From: Gaiellasilicea sp963730405
GTDB taxonomy: Bacteria > Actinomycetota > Thermoleophilia > Gaiellales > Gaiellaceae
Direction: 5' to 3'
DNA: 64,000 nt
Assembly: GCA_963730405.1 (NCBI GenBank)
Contig: CAVSRW010000011.1
Span: forward strand, 1-64,000
Position 1 is the stretch's first letter; every line of letters starts with the position of its first letter. The notes beneath the pieces are model-generated. The model was not told where the DNA came from, did no database searches, and worked only from the letters and a program-made list of their open reading frames with translations. Made by a program: the position numbers and the translations under genes. Positions 20,389-28,486 of the stretch are shown here, piece by piece.

Positions 20389-21334
20389 ACGCGTCGAGAT
20401 CAAGGTAACGAGGATAGGGAAGACGCCTGCCGTACCGGCCCGCGGAGGCGATCATCGCCGCGTTGTCGGTGCAGAGCTCCAGCGGCGCGAAGCGCGCACC
20501 GGGCAGCGACTCGCGCAACTCCGAGTTGGCGGCGACCCCGCCCACGACCGCGATCTGCTCGTGTCCCGCCTGCGCGGCCGCGGCCAGAGTGCGCTCGACG
20601 AGCGCGCGCACGATCGCGCGTTGGTACGAGGCGGCCAGGTCTGCCCGGCGCGCCTCTGCGTCGCCGCCAAGGTCGCGTACGGCGTAGAGCAGCGCGGTCT
20701 TCACGCCCGAGAAGGAGAAGTCGAGCCCGTCGACGCGCGCGACGGGGAACGAGAAGGCGTCGGGGTCACCCTCGCGCGCGAGCCGGTCGATCTCGCGGCC
20801 GCCGGGATAGCCCAGCCCGAGCAGGCGCGCGCCCTTGTCGAACGCCTCGCCGGCGGCGTCGTCGATCGAGGTCCCGAGCACTTGGTAGCCCGCGCGATCC
20901 TGGACGTCGAGGAGCAGGGTGTGGCCGCCGCTCGCGAGCAGGCACAGGAACGGCGGCTCGACCGGGTCCGGCTCGAGGAAGAGCGAGGCGACGTGACCGT
21001 GCAGGTGGTCGACGGGCGCGAGCGGCAGGCCGCGGGCCCACGCGAGTGCCTTCGCGGCCGAGACGCCGACGAGGAGCGCGCCGACGAGCCCGGGGCCCTG
21101 AGTGACGGCGATCGTCTCCACCTCGTCGAGCGTCGCCCCCGCCTCGCCGAGCGCCTCGCGCACGACGGGAGCGACGAGCTCGAGATGCCGCCGCGACGCG
21201 ACCTCGGGCACGACGCCGCCGTAGCGGGCGTGCAGGTCGGCCTGGGAGGAGACGACGTTCGCACGGATCTCCCCCGCCTCGGTCACGAGCGCCGCTGCCG
21301 TCTCGTCGCAGGACGTCTCCAGACCCAGGATCAT
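20372..21334 (-). CDS. tsaD: tRNA N6-adenosine threonylcarbamoyltransferase TsaD
   Basis: A 320-residue cytoplasmic enzyme that transfers threonylcarbamoyl to A37 of ANN-decoding tRNAs (t6A). The ASKHA fold starts MILGLETSCDETAAALV. The metal-binding HxxxH lies in VDHLHGHVASL, and nucleotide motifs include LLASGGHTLLLDV, FSFSGVKTALLY and VVGGVAANSELRE. ATG at 21334 overlaps the rimI stop as ATGA. It is the last t6A gene in the cluster UDG - tsaE - tsaB - rimI - tsaD; the subtilase gene starts inside its final codons. Confidence 0.97.
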   Translation of the reverse strand: MILGLETSCDETAAALVTEAGEIRANVVSSQADLHARYGGVVPEVASRRHLELVAPVVREALGEAGATLDEVETIAVTQGPGLVGALLVGVSAAKALAWARGLPLAPVDHLHGHVASLFLEPDPVEPPFLCLLASGGHTLLLDVQDRAGYQVLGTSIDDAAGEAFDKGARLLGLGYPGGREIDRLAREGDPDAFSFPVARVDGLDFSFSGVKTALLYAVRDLGGDAEARRADLAASYQRAIVRALVERTLAAAAQAGHEQIAVVGGVAANSELRESLPGARFAPLELCTDNAAMIASAGRYGRRLPYPRYLDLDAYASRA

Positions 21335-21819
21335 CCGGCCTCGGCCTGCTCGTGCTCTTCCTTCTGGTCGGGGACGGGATCGCGCCACATGATCAGCGCG
21401 TCCTCGCGGTTGTCCGTGTAGTAGCCGCGGCGAACGCCGCGGGCGACGAAGCCGAGCCGCTCGTAGAGCGCGATCGCGCCCACGTTCGAGACCCGTACCT
21501 CGAGCGTGTAGCCGCGGCGTTCGTCCGACGAGGTCACCTCGAAGAGCCGCTCGAGCAGTGCGCGCGCGATCCCGCGCCGACGGTGCTCGCCCGTGACGGC
21601 GATGTTCATCACGTGCCACGCATCGACATAGCGCGAGATGACGAGATAGCCGACGAGGGCGCCGCTCTCCGCGTCGAACGCGCCCAGCGAGAGCGAGCTC
21701 GGCTTGGCCAGCTCGCCGGCGAACATCGAGCGCGACCACGGGGTCGGATACGACTCGCGCTCGATCCGCTCGATGTCGTCGAGATCTCGCAGCTCCAGCT
21801 TGCGCAGGTCGACGTTCAC
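21331..21819 (-). CDS. rimI: Ribosomal-protein-alanine N-acetyltransferase RimI-like
   Basis: A 162-residue GNAT acetyltransferase that acetylates the N-terminal alanine of ribosomal protein S18 in model bacteria. The acetyl-CoA loop is NIAVTGEHRRRGIARALLER, followed by LEVRVSNVGAIALYERLGF, the typical RimI end, then YYTDNREDALIMW. GTG at 21819 overlaps the tsaB stop as GTGA. The position between tsaB and tsaD is the usual one in many bacteria. Confidence 0.93.
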   Translation of the reverse strand: MNVDLRKLELRDLDDIERIERESYPTPWSRSMFAGELAKPSSLSLGAFDAESGALVGYLVISRYVDAWHVMNIAVTGEHRRRGIARALLERLFEVTSSDERRGYTLEVRVSNVGAIALYERLGFVARGVRRGYYTDNREDALIMWRDPVPDQKEEHEQAEAG

Positions 21820-22406
21820 CGCACAATCTCCACGGCGTCGGGAAGACGGACGTACAGCGGCTCGACGAGCTCGACGGGCCCGAAGCCCGTCGCCAGTTCG
21901 GCATGGAAGCGGGCGCGCGGCAGATGGCGCTCGTCCTCGTCCGGCGGCACGATCGCACCGGCCTGCTCGAAGACATCGCGGTAGCGGACGGCCCCATCGC
22001 CGACGTAGGTCGCGCCGGCCTCGATCTCCAGCTCGGCGGGCGCGGCCGCCCGAGGTCCCGCCACGAAGACCTCGCGCCGCTTCGCATCGATGACGGGGAT
22101 CGCGCCGGGTGCTCCCGCCGAGAGCGCGTCGAGTGTCGAGACCCCGGCGGCGGGGGTGTCCAGCGCGAGCGCGAGCCCGCGTGCCGCCGCGAGCCCGATC
22201 CTGATCCCGGTGAAGCTGCCCGGCCCGATCCCGACCGCGAGGCCGGTGACGTCGCGCGGGTGCGCCCCCGCCTGGCGCACGAGCGCGTCGACATCGGCGA
22301 GCAGCGTCGAGGCGCGCGAGACCCGCTCGCCGAGCACCTCGCCGTCGTCGACGAGCGCGCTCGTGGCGCGGTCAGTCGCGGTGTCGAAGGCCAGGATCAG
22401 CGGCAT
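21816..22406 (-). CDS. tsaB: t6A modification partner protein TsaB
   Basis: A 196-residue inactive TsaD-like paralogue that forms the TsaB-TsaD-TsaE complex. It shows LILAFDTATDRATSALV, GLAVGIGPGSFTGIRIGLA (the family signature) and PAAGVSTLDALS. ATG at 22406; its first 35 bp overlap the end of tsaE. Its stop overlaps the rimI start. The frame is intact. Confidence 0.95.
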   Translation of the reverse strand: MPLILAFDTATDRATSALVDDGEVLGERVSRASTLLADVDALVRQAGAHPRDVTGLAVGIGPGSFTGIRIGLAAARGLALALDTPAAGVSTLDALSAGAPGAIPVIDAKRREVFVAGPRAAAPAELEIEAGATYVGDGAVRYRDVFEQAGAIVPPDEDERHLPRARFHAELATGFGPVELVEPLYVRLPDAVEIVR

Positions 22407-22827
22407 CTCCGAAGGTTACGTCGCCCTCGATCAGGATTCGCCTGCTCTGCTCGTCGACGTGCTCGAGCCGGACGGCCGCGCGGACCGGCGGCAGCCCGGC
22501 TCCGGCCGCCTCCGGCCACTCGACGAAGACGACCGCGTCCTCGAAGTACGGCTCGAGGTCGCCCCACTCCGCCTGCGAGACGGCTGTGAAGCGGTAGAGG
22601 TCGAGGTGGGAGACGTCCGGGTCGCCCTCGTAGCGGTGCCCGATCGTGTACGTCGGGCTCGTCACCGGGGCGGTCACGCCGAGGGCGCGGCAGGCGCCGC
22701 GAACGAATGTGGTCTTGCCGGAGCCGAGCTCGCCGGAGATCGTGACCAGGTCGCCCGGCGCGAGCCCGCGCGCCAGGCGTGCGGCGATCTCCTCCGTCTC
22801 CGCGGGGGAGCTCGAACGCAGCTCCAC
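22372..22827 (-). CDS. tsaE: t6A modification ATPase TsaE
   Basis: A 151-residue P-loop ATPase required for cycles of the TsaBDE complex. The Walker A motif is SGELGSGKTTFVRGACRAL, then VTSPTYTIGHRYEG, HLDLYRF and VFVEWPEAAGAGLP (Walker B region). GTG at 22827, 4 bp after the UDG stop. The overlap with tsaB implies translational coupling. Confidence 0.95.
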   Translation of the reverse strand: MELRSSSPAETEEIAARLARGLAPGDLVTISGELGSGKTTFVRGACRALGVTAPVTSPTYTIGHRYEGDPDVSHLDLYRFTAVSQAEWGDLEPYFEDAVVFVEWPEAAGAGLPPVRAAVRLEHVDEQSRRILIEGDVTFGDAADPGLRHRD

Positions 22828-22831
22828 TGCG

Positions 22832-23494
22832 CTAGAAAAGGCCGAGCTGGACGGCCGGCTCCCGTGGGCGCTCCGGCTCAGGCTCGAGCTCGGGGTCGAG
22901 CTCGAGCTCGACCGGCTCGGGCACGACGGTCGTCAACCCGAGCAGCTCCGGGATCCGCCTGAAGTCCTCCTCCAGCACCGAGAGCATCGAGCGCGTGTAG
23001 AGCGCCGCCGCCGGGTGGTAGAGCGGGTAGAGCGTGACCTCGTTCCCGCCCAGCGTCACCTGCTGCGGAACGCCGTGGACGCGGGTGATCCCGGTCGGCT
23101 TGCCGGAGAGGAGCTTCGTCGCGAAGTTGCCCAGCGTGGCCACGAGCGTCGGCCGGATCAGCTCGATCTGGCGGAAGAGGTGCGACTCGCAGGCCTCGAT
23201 CTCCTCGGGCTGCGGGTCGCGGTTCGCGGGTGGCCGGCACTTGAGCACGTTCGCGATGTAGACGTCGCTGCGGGAGAGGCCGATCCCGTTCAGCAGCGTC
23301 TCGAGCAGCTTGCCGGCCTGGCCGACGAAGGGGACGCCGTTCTTGTCCTCGTGGAAGCCGGGCGCCTCGCCGACGAACATCAGCTCGGCGTCGGCGTCGC
23401 CGGAGCCGAAGACGACCTGAGTCCGCGTGGCCGCGAGCGGGCAGCGCGTGCAGGTGCTCGTCTCCTCCTCGTAGGAGCGCAGCAGATCGCTCAC
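22832..23494 (-). CDS. Uracil-DNA glycosylase, family 4 (4Fe-4S), with C-terminal clamp-like motif
   Basis: A 220-residue base-excision repair enzyme that removes uracil from DNA. The four cluster cysteines are visible: CTRC near residues 15-18, KCRPP and ACESH. Motif 1 is FVGEAPGFHEDKNGVPFVG, and motif 3 is YPLYHPAAAL. The last residues are VQLGLF after an acidic, Pro-rich linker (ELDPELEPEPERPREP), resembling the QLxLF peptide that binds the DNA polymerase sliding clamp. GTG at 23494 lies 7 bp after a TAGACT box, so a leaderless mRNA is likely. It heads the tsaE-tsaB-rimI-tsaD operon. Confidence 0.93.
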   Translation of the reverse strand: MSDLLRSYEEETSTCTRCPLAATRTQVVFGSGDADAELMFVGEAPGFHEDKNGVPFVGQAGKLLETLLNGIGLSRSDVYIANVLKCRPPANRDPQPEEIEACESHLFRQIELIRPTLVATLGNFATKLLSGKPTGITRVHGVPQQVTLGGNEVTLYPLYHPAAALYTRSMLSVLEEDFRRIPELLGLTTVVPEPVELELDPELEPEPERPREPAVQLGLF

Positions 23495-23501
23495 GGGGCT
23501 G

Positions 23502-23507
23502 AGTCTA
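23502..23507 (-). promoter_or_regulatory. -10 box for the UDG/t6A operon (leaderless)
   Basis: TAGACT on the minus strand, 7 bp before the GTG start. No Shine-Dalgarno sequence lies between. The -35 is not evident. Confidence 0.5.
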
Positions 23508-23605
23508 CGCCCGGCGGAGGACGGTCCTGAGCGTGCTCCGGCGCGGTGCGAGGCGCCACCGGAGGCTGGCTCCGCCAGCCGCAGGTGTCGCCGGCTGGTG
23601 TGCGC

Positions 23606-23812
23606 TCAGCCGCAGCCGCAGGAGCCGCCGCAGCAGCCGCCGCCGCCACCGAGCTTGGGCTGCGACGAGACGCCGGCGACGGCAAAGCTCGAGAGCTGCT
23701 TGAGCACGTTCCCGGTGCCGCACTCGGGGCACGCGACCGCCTGTTCCGCGTTCCGGACGAGCTCCTCGAAGTGCGACTCGCACTCCATGCACGCGTACTC
23801 GTAGATCGGCAT
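23606..23812 (-). CDS. FmdB-family zinc-ribbon protein
   Basis: A 68-residue putative regulatory protein: MPIYEYACMECESHFEELV, then VACPECGTGNVLKQLS. Two CxxC knuckles form one zinc ribbon, the hallmark of the FmdB family, followed by a Gly/Cys-rich tail (GGGGGCCGGSCGCG). The role of this family is poorly known. ATG at 23812 is 6 bp after TAGAAT at 23819-23824, a leaderless arrangement. Confidence 0.88.
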   Translation of the reverse strand: MPIYEYACMECESHFEELVRNAEQAVACPECGTGNVLKQLSSFAVAGVSSQPKLGGGGGCCGGSCGCG

Positions 23813-23818
23813 GCTCGG

Positions 23819-23824
23819 ATTCTA
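23819..23824 (-). promoter_or_regulatory. -10 box for the FmdB gene (leaderless)
   Basis: TAGAAT on the minus strand, 6 bp before the ATG at 23812. It abuts the ATG of the divergent acetyltransferase gene at 23825. Confidence 0.5.
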
Positions 23825-24412
23825 ATGGACTGGGCGACCCCCACCCTCGAGGGCGAGCTGGTGCGGCTCGAGCCGCTCTCGCCCGAGCACGAGGACGGTC
23901 TCTGGGCGGCGTCGCGCGACCCGCGCACCTGGCAGTGGCTCAGCGTCGAGCAGCCGCAGACGCGCGACGAGATGCGCGCCTACCTCGACGCCGCCCTCGC
24001 GAGCCAGGCGGACGGGACGGAGATGCCGCTCGTCACCCTGCGCCGCGAGGACGACCGTGTCGTCGGCAGCACCCGCTACCTCGCACTCCGCCCCGAGCAC
24101 CGGAGCCTCGAGATCGGCTGGACGTGGCTCACGCCCGAGGTCTGGGCGACCGGCATCAACATCGAGGCGAAGCTGCTCATGCTCGAGCACGCCTTCGAGA
24201 CGCTCGGCTGCCTCCGCGTCGAGCTGAAGACGGACGCGCGCAACGAGCGCTCGCGCGGGGCGATGGCGGCCCTGCCGGCGCAGTTCGAGGGCGTCCACCG
24301 CAAGTCGATGCTCGTCCGCGGCGGGCAGCGGCGCGACTCGGCCTGGTACAGCGTCATCGACGACGAGTGGCCCGACGTGCGGGCGAACCTGTTACGCCGG
24401 CTCGGCAGGTAG
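23825..24412 (+). CDS. GNAT acetyltransferase, RimJ/RimL-like
   Basis: A 195-residue protein with the GNAT layout of the RimJ/RimL type: TLEGELVRLEPLSPEHEDGL at the start, LRPEHRSLEIGWTWLTPEVW in the middle and VELKTDARNERSRGAMAALP at the acetyl-CoA end. Substrate unknown; related proteins acetylate antibiotics, small metabolites or protein N-termini. The ATG at 23825 leaves just 12 bp to the divergent FmdB gene. Its last 21 bp overlap the convergent hydrolase gene. Confidence 0.85.
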   Translation: MDWATPTLEGELVRLEPLSPEHEDGLWAASRDPRTWQWLSVEQPQTRDEMRAYLDAALASQADGTEMPLVTLRREDDRVVGSTRYLALRPEHRSLEIGWTWLTPEVWATGINIEAKLLMLEHAFETLGCLRVELKTDARNERSRGAMAALPAQFEGVHRKSMLVRGGQRRDSAWYSVIDDEWPDVRANLLRRLGR

Positions 24413-25249
24413 CCTCAGGAACTCGCGGACGACGGCGATCGCCTCGGGGCGGTCGCGGAAGACGCCGTGGCCCGTCTCGGCGTAGCGCTCGTAGCGGACG
24501 AGTTCCGCCGGCAGCGCCTCGACCAGCTCCTCGATCCCCGCGATCGTCGTCGACGGGTCGTCCTCCCCCGCGAGCACGAGCACGGGACAGCGCACGTTGG
24601 CGGCGTCGGCGCGGACGTCGAAGTCGCGCGCGCTCGTGGCGTCCCAGTGCGCCGTCAGCGCCAGGTTCATCTCCACCCGCGCGATCGCGTCCGCGGGCAT
24701 CGGCGTCCGCGCGAAGAGCGGCACGCAAACGCGCATGAACTCGGCGAAGTTGAGCTCCGTCGGATCGGCGTAGTACCGCGCCGCCACCTCGCCCGCCTCC
24801 GGCCCGCCGAGGCGGTCGAACTCGGCGATCGAGCGCGTGTGGCTGTAGCGGGCGACCGTGCTGACGAGGACGAGCTTGTCGACCAGCTCTGGGTTCCGCG
24901 CCGCCTGCTGGACCGCGATCACGCCGCCGATCCCGGTGCCGAGGAGCACCGGCCGCTCCACCTCGAGCGCCGCGCAGAACTCGGTCAGGTCGTCGGCCCA
25001 GGTCTCGATCGTCCAGTACTCGGGCGAGCTCCAGTCGCTGCGGCCGGCGCCGCGCAGGTCGAGGTAGACGACCTGGACGTCCTCGGCGAGCGCAGGGCCG
25101 AGACTGTCCTTGTAGAGCGAGTGGTCGAGGCCCGGCCCCGTCGGCAGCAGGATCACCGTCGGGCGGTCTCGCATCCACGGCCCGTCCGGGCGGACCTTCG
25201 CGCCCTCGACGTCGAAGAAGAGCTCGACGCCGTTGACCGCGACCTTCAC
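24392..25249 (-). CDS. Alpha/beta-hydrolase fold protein lacking the nucleophile serine (copy B)
   Basis: A 285-residue alpha/beta-hydrolase related to proline iminopeptidase and haloperoxidase-type esterases. The oxyanion strand is ILLPTGPGLDH, and YLDLRGAGRSDWSSP follows. The nucleophile elbow reads LLGTGIGGVIAV: where G-x-Ser-x-G is expected, Gly replaces Ser. The acid (AGEDDPS) and histidine (ETGHGVFRDRP) remain. GTG at 25249 overlaps the stop of copy A as GTGA. The frame is intact. It may be a pseudoenzyme or use a different chemistry; cofactor-free dioxygenases and lyases of this fold also vary here. Confidence 0.88.
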   Translation of the reverse strand: MKVAVNGVELFFDVEGAKVRPDGPWMRDRPTVILLPTGPGLDHSLYKDSLGPALAEDVQVVYLDLRGAGRSDWSSPEYWTIETWADDLTEFCAALEVERPVLLGTGIGGVIAVQQAARNPELVDKLVLVSTVARYSHTRSIAEFDRLGGPEAGEVAARYYADPTELNFAEFMRVCVPLFARTPMPADAIARVEMNLALTAHWDATSARDFDVRADAANVRCPVLVLAGEDDPSTTIAGIEELVEALPAELVRYERYAETGHGVFRDRPEAIAVVREFLRLPAEPA

Positions 25250-26109
25250 GTCCGCATCTCCAGCGCCTCGATGTCGTCGAGGAAGAGGCGCATGTCCTCG
25301 TACGCCTCGGGCGCGTCGCGGAAGACCGAGTGGCGGCCATGGGGATAGCTGCGGAAGCGCTTGTGGCCGCCGAGCAGCTCGTAGACCTCCTGCGCCGACT
25401 CGAGCGGCGCCCACGCATCCTGCTCCCCGGCCAGCACGAGCGCCGGCGCGCGGATCGCGCCGAGCTCCTCGCGCAGGTCGAGCTCCTTCGCCTCGCCCCG
25501 CATCCACTCCATCAGCACCGCCGGGTTCCAGTCGGCGCGCGCGATCACGTCGCTCGTGAGCGCGTAGCTGGAGAGGAGCGGGAAGCAGACGCGCAGGAAG
25601 TCGGCGAAGCCCTGCTCGTCCATGCCCTCGTAGAAGCGCTCCGCGACCGCACGCGCGTCCTCGCCGCCGAGGCGCTCGTACTCCGCGATCGACAGGTCCG
25701 GCACCACACGCGCGATCGGCGCGCCGAGCACGAGCGCGGACGGATGCTGCGGATGGCGGGCGGCGTACTTGAGCGCGACGACCGAGCCGAAGCCGAGGCC
25801 GAGCACGACCGGCCGCTCGATCCCGACCGCGTCGCAGAGATCCTTGACGTCGTCCGCCCAGCGCTCGACCCGCCGCTCGGCCGGCGTGCTCCGGTCGCTG
25901 CGGCCGCCGCCGCGGAGATCGGTGTAGACGACCTGCGTCCCGGCGGAGAGCCAGGGGCCGAGCTGGACCTTGAACAGGCCGTGGTCGAACCCCGGTCCCG
26001 GGTGCAGCAGGACGACCGTCTGGCGCTCGCGCATCCAGGGGCCCTCGGCCACGAGCTTCGTGCCCTCGACATCGAAGAAAAGGCGCACATCGCCGACCTG
26101 GACGCGCAT
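25246..26109 (-). CDS. Alpha/beta-hydrolase fold protein lacking the nucleophile serine (copy A)
   Basis: A 287-residue paralogue of the next gene, sharing order and motifs: FFDVEGTKLVAEGPWMRER, VVLLHPGPGFDHGL and YTDLRGGGRSDRSTP. The elbow is VVLGLGFGSVVALKY, again with Gly in the nucleophile position; acid AGEQDAWAP and His PHGRHSVFRD are kept. ATG at 26109. The two genes overlap by 4 bp and surely share one transcript. The divergent DUF2520-panC-panB operon starts 52 bp away. Confidence 0.88.
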   Translation of the reverse strand: MRVQVGDVRLFFDVEGTKLVAEGPWMRERQTVVLLHPGPGFDHGLFKVQLGPWLSAGTQVVYTDLRGGGRSDRSTPAERRVERWADDVKDLCDAVGIERPVVLGLGFGSVVALKYAARHPQHPSALVLGAPIARVVPDLSIAEYERLGGEDARAVAERFYEGMDEQGFADFLRVCFPLLSSYALTSDVIARADWNPAVLMEWMRGEAKELDLREELGAIRAPALVLAGEQDAWAPLESAQEVYELLGGHKRFRSYPHGRHSVFRDAPEAYEDMRLFLDDIEALEMRT

Positions 26110-26161
26110 GGGGCTACACTACTTTCCGCCCGGTATCCGGTACGGAACTGGAGCCACGAAC

Positions 26162-26827
26162 ATGATCGAGAGAGCCCAAGTGATCGGCGCTGGACGCGTC
26201 GGCTCGGCGATGGCCGCGCGCCTGCGCGAGCGTGGGCTCGACCTCTTCCAGGACGACCCGGAGCTCGTGCTCATCTGCGTCCCCGACCGCGCGATCGCCG
26301 AGGTCGCGGTCTCGGTCCAGCCCGGCCCGTGGGTCGCGCACGTCAGCGGCGCGACGCCGCTTGCCGCGCTCGAGCCGCACGAGCGCCGCTTCGGGCTCCA
26401 TCCGCTGCAGACGTTCACGCGCGACCGCGGCGCCGAGCAGCTCGACGGCGCCTTCGCGGCGGTGACGGCGGAGAGCGCCGAGGCGCGTGAGGTCGGCGAG
26501 TGGCTGGCGCGGACACTCGGGCTGGAGCCGTTTCCGCTCGCGGACGGCAAGCGGGCGGCGTACCACGCCGGCGCCGCGATCGCCTCGAACTACCTCGTCA
26601 CGCTCCGGCGCGCGGCCGGCTCGCTGCTCGAGGCCGCGGGCGCGCCGCCCGAGGCTCTCGACCCGCTGATGCGCCGGACGATCGAGAACCGCTTCGAGCT
26701 GACCGGCCCGATCTCGCGCGGCGACTGGGAGACCGTCGACGCGCACCTCGCCGCGATCCGGAGCGAGCGGCCGGAGCTGGAGCCGATGTACGTCGCGCTC
26801 GCCGAGACGACGAAGGCGCTGCTGTGA
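26162..26827 (+). CDS. Rossmann-fold DUF2520 protein, panE-like
   Basis: A 221-residue protein starting MIERAQVIGAGRVGSAMAAR, a dinucleotide-binding loop, then LVLICVPDRAIAEVA and WVAHVSGATPLAALEPH. The C-terminal helical DUF2520 domain includes YHAGAAIASNYLVTLRRAAG. The fold is shared with pyrroline-5-carboxylate and ketopantoate reductases. The segment between the first helix and the second strand is shorter than usual. It overlaps panC as GTGA, a well-known neighbourhood in actinobacteria, so a ketopantoate-reductase role is plausible but unproven. The ATG at 26162 lies about 45 bp after a TACACT box. Confidence 0.85.
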   Translation: MIERAQVIGAGRVGSAMAARLRERGLDLFQDDPELVLICVPDRAIAEVAVSVQPGPWVAHVSGATPLAALEPHERRFGLHPLQTFTRDRGAEQLDGAFAAVTAESAEAREVGEWLARTLGLEPFPLADGKRAAYHAGAAIASNYLVTLRRAAGSLLEAAGAPPEALDPLMRRTIENRFELTGPISRGDWETVDAHLAAIRSERPELEPMYVALAETTKALL

Positions 26828-27587
26828 AGACTGTCCGGAGCATCGCTGAGCTGCGGCGCGAGCTTGCTTCGCGCCCGGGCACCGTCGGCCTCGTCCCGAC
26901 GATGGGTGCGCTGCATGCCGGCCACGAGGCGCTGATCCGCGCTGCGCGGGCCGAGAACGACGTCGTCGTCGCCAGCCTCTTCGTCAACCCGGCGCAGTTC
27001 GACGAGGACGCCGACCTGGCCGCGTATCCGCGCGACGAGGCGCGCGACGCCGAGCTCGCGGCCGGCGCGGGCGCCGACATCCTCTTCGCACCCTCGCCGG
27101 AGGAGATCTACCCGCCCGGCTTCCAGACGTGGGTCGACGTGGAGCGGCTCGCGCAGGGGCTCGAGGGCGACCACCGCCCGGGCCATTTCCGCGGCGTCGC
27201 CACGGTCTGCCTGAAGCTCTTCAACATCGTCCGGCCGCAGCGGGCCTACTTCGGCCAGAAGGACGCGCAGCAGGTGGCCGTGATCCGGCGCCTCGTCCGC
27301 GACCTCGATCTCGAGCTCGAGATCCGCTCGGTGCCGACCGTCCGCGACGCGGACGGGCTCGCGCTCTCGTCGCGGAACGCGCGGCTGTCGGTGGACGAGC
27401 GCGCGACCGCGCTCGCTCTCCCCCGCGCCCTCGCGACCCGCGACCTCGCAGCCGCGCGCGCGGCGCTCGCCGACCTCGACGTCGACTACGTCGAGATCGC
27501 CGACTTCGACCCCCCGTTCTCGCCGCCGCGGTCCGCGTCGGCTCCACCCGCCTGATCGACAACGTCGTCCTCGAGGAGGAAGCATGA
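26824..27587 (+). CDS. panC: Pantothenate synthetase, with a slip near the 3' end
   Basis: Joins pantoate and beta-alanine with ATP. Motifs: VGLVPTMGALHAGHEALIR (HIGH-like nucleotide loop), VVASLFVNPAQFDEDADLAA, FRGVATVCLKLFNIVRPQRA, YFGQKDAQQVAVIRR and LALSSRNARLS. GTG at 26824 overlaps the upstream stop. In the sequence as given the frame ends at 27555, but a C6 run near 27520 needs one more C. With it the protein ends VRVGSTRLIDNVVLEEEA, the usual PanC tail, and its TGA overlaps the panB ATG. I give the repaired extent. Confidence 0.93.
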
Positions 27588-28486
27588 CCACCCGCCCCCG
27601 CAAGCCCGCCCCCGGCACGCCCGCCCCCGGCAAGCTGGCGCTGCCCGAGCTCGCCGACATGAAGGCGCGTCGCCAGCCGATCGCGATGGTGACCGCCTAC
27701 GACGCGCCGTCGGGACGCCTCGCCGACGCGGCCGGCGCCGACCTGATCCTCGTCGGCGACTCCGCGGCGATGACCGTGCTCGGCCACGACTCGACCGTGC
27801 CCGCGACGATGGAGGAGATGCTCGTCCTCACCCGCGCGGTCACGCGCGGGGCGCGGCGCCCACTCGTCGTCGCGGACATGCCCTTCGGCTCGTTCCAGGT
27901 CTCCGACGAGGAGGCGATGCACAACGCGATCCGCTTCGTCAAGGAGGCCGGCGCCGACGCGGTCAAGCTCGAGGGCGCCGGCCCGATGCTCGGGCGCGTT
28001 CGTGCGCTCGTCGGCGGCGGCATCCCTGTGATGGGCCACCTCGGCCTGACGCCGCAGTCGGCGACGATGCTCGGCGGCTTCAAGGCGCAGGGGCGGACGG
28101 CCGAGAAGGCGGTACGCCTCTACGAGGACGCGCTCGCACTCGAGGCGGCCGGCTGCTTCGCGATCGTGCTCGAGGCCGTCCCGGCGCCGGTCGCGGCGCG
28201 GATCACGGAGGCGTTGAGCGTGCCGACGATCGGGATCGGAGCCGGCTCGGCGACCGACGGTCAGGTGCTCGTCTGGCACGACCTGCTCGGGCTCTACGAG
28301 GGCCACGCGCCGCGCTTCGTCAAGCAGTACGCCGATCTCGCAGCCGAGATCAAGAAGGCCGTCGGCGCGTACGTCGAGGAGGTTCGCGAGCGCCGCTTCC
28401 CCGAGGAGCAGCACACCTACGCGATGCCCGAGGAGGAGCTGGCGCTCTTCGAGGAGGCTCTAGAAGACGTACGAGAACGCAGCTAG
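27584..28486 (+). CDS. panB: 3-methyl-2-oxobutanoate hydroxymethyltransferase
   Basis: A 300-residue enzyme making ketopantoate from ketoisovalerate and methylene-tetrahydrofolate. Core motifs: IAMVTAYDAPSGRLADAAG, LILVGDSAAMTVLGHDSTVP, FGSFQVSDEEAMHNAIR, DAVKLEGAG and VPTIGIGAGSATDGQVLVWH. ATG at 27584 after GAGGAGGAAGC, overlapping panC. With DUF2520 and panC it forms a pantothenate operon; panD is not in the window. Its final 27 bp overlap the convergent membrane-protein gene. Confidence 0.97.
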   Translation: MTTRPRKPAPGTPAPGKLALPELADMKARRQPIAMVTAYDAPSGRLADAAGADLILVGDSAAMTVLGHDSTVPATMEEMLVLTRAVTRGARRPLVVADMPFGSFQVSDEEAMHNAIRFVKEAGADAVKLEGAGPMLGRVRALVGGGIPVMGHLGLTPQSATMLGGFKAQGRTAEKAVRLYEDALALEAAGCFAIVLEAVPAPVAARITEALSVPTIGIGAGSATDGQVLVWHDLLGLYEGHAPRFVKQYADLAAEIKKAVGAYVEEVRERRFPEEQHTYAMPEEELALFEEALEDVRERS

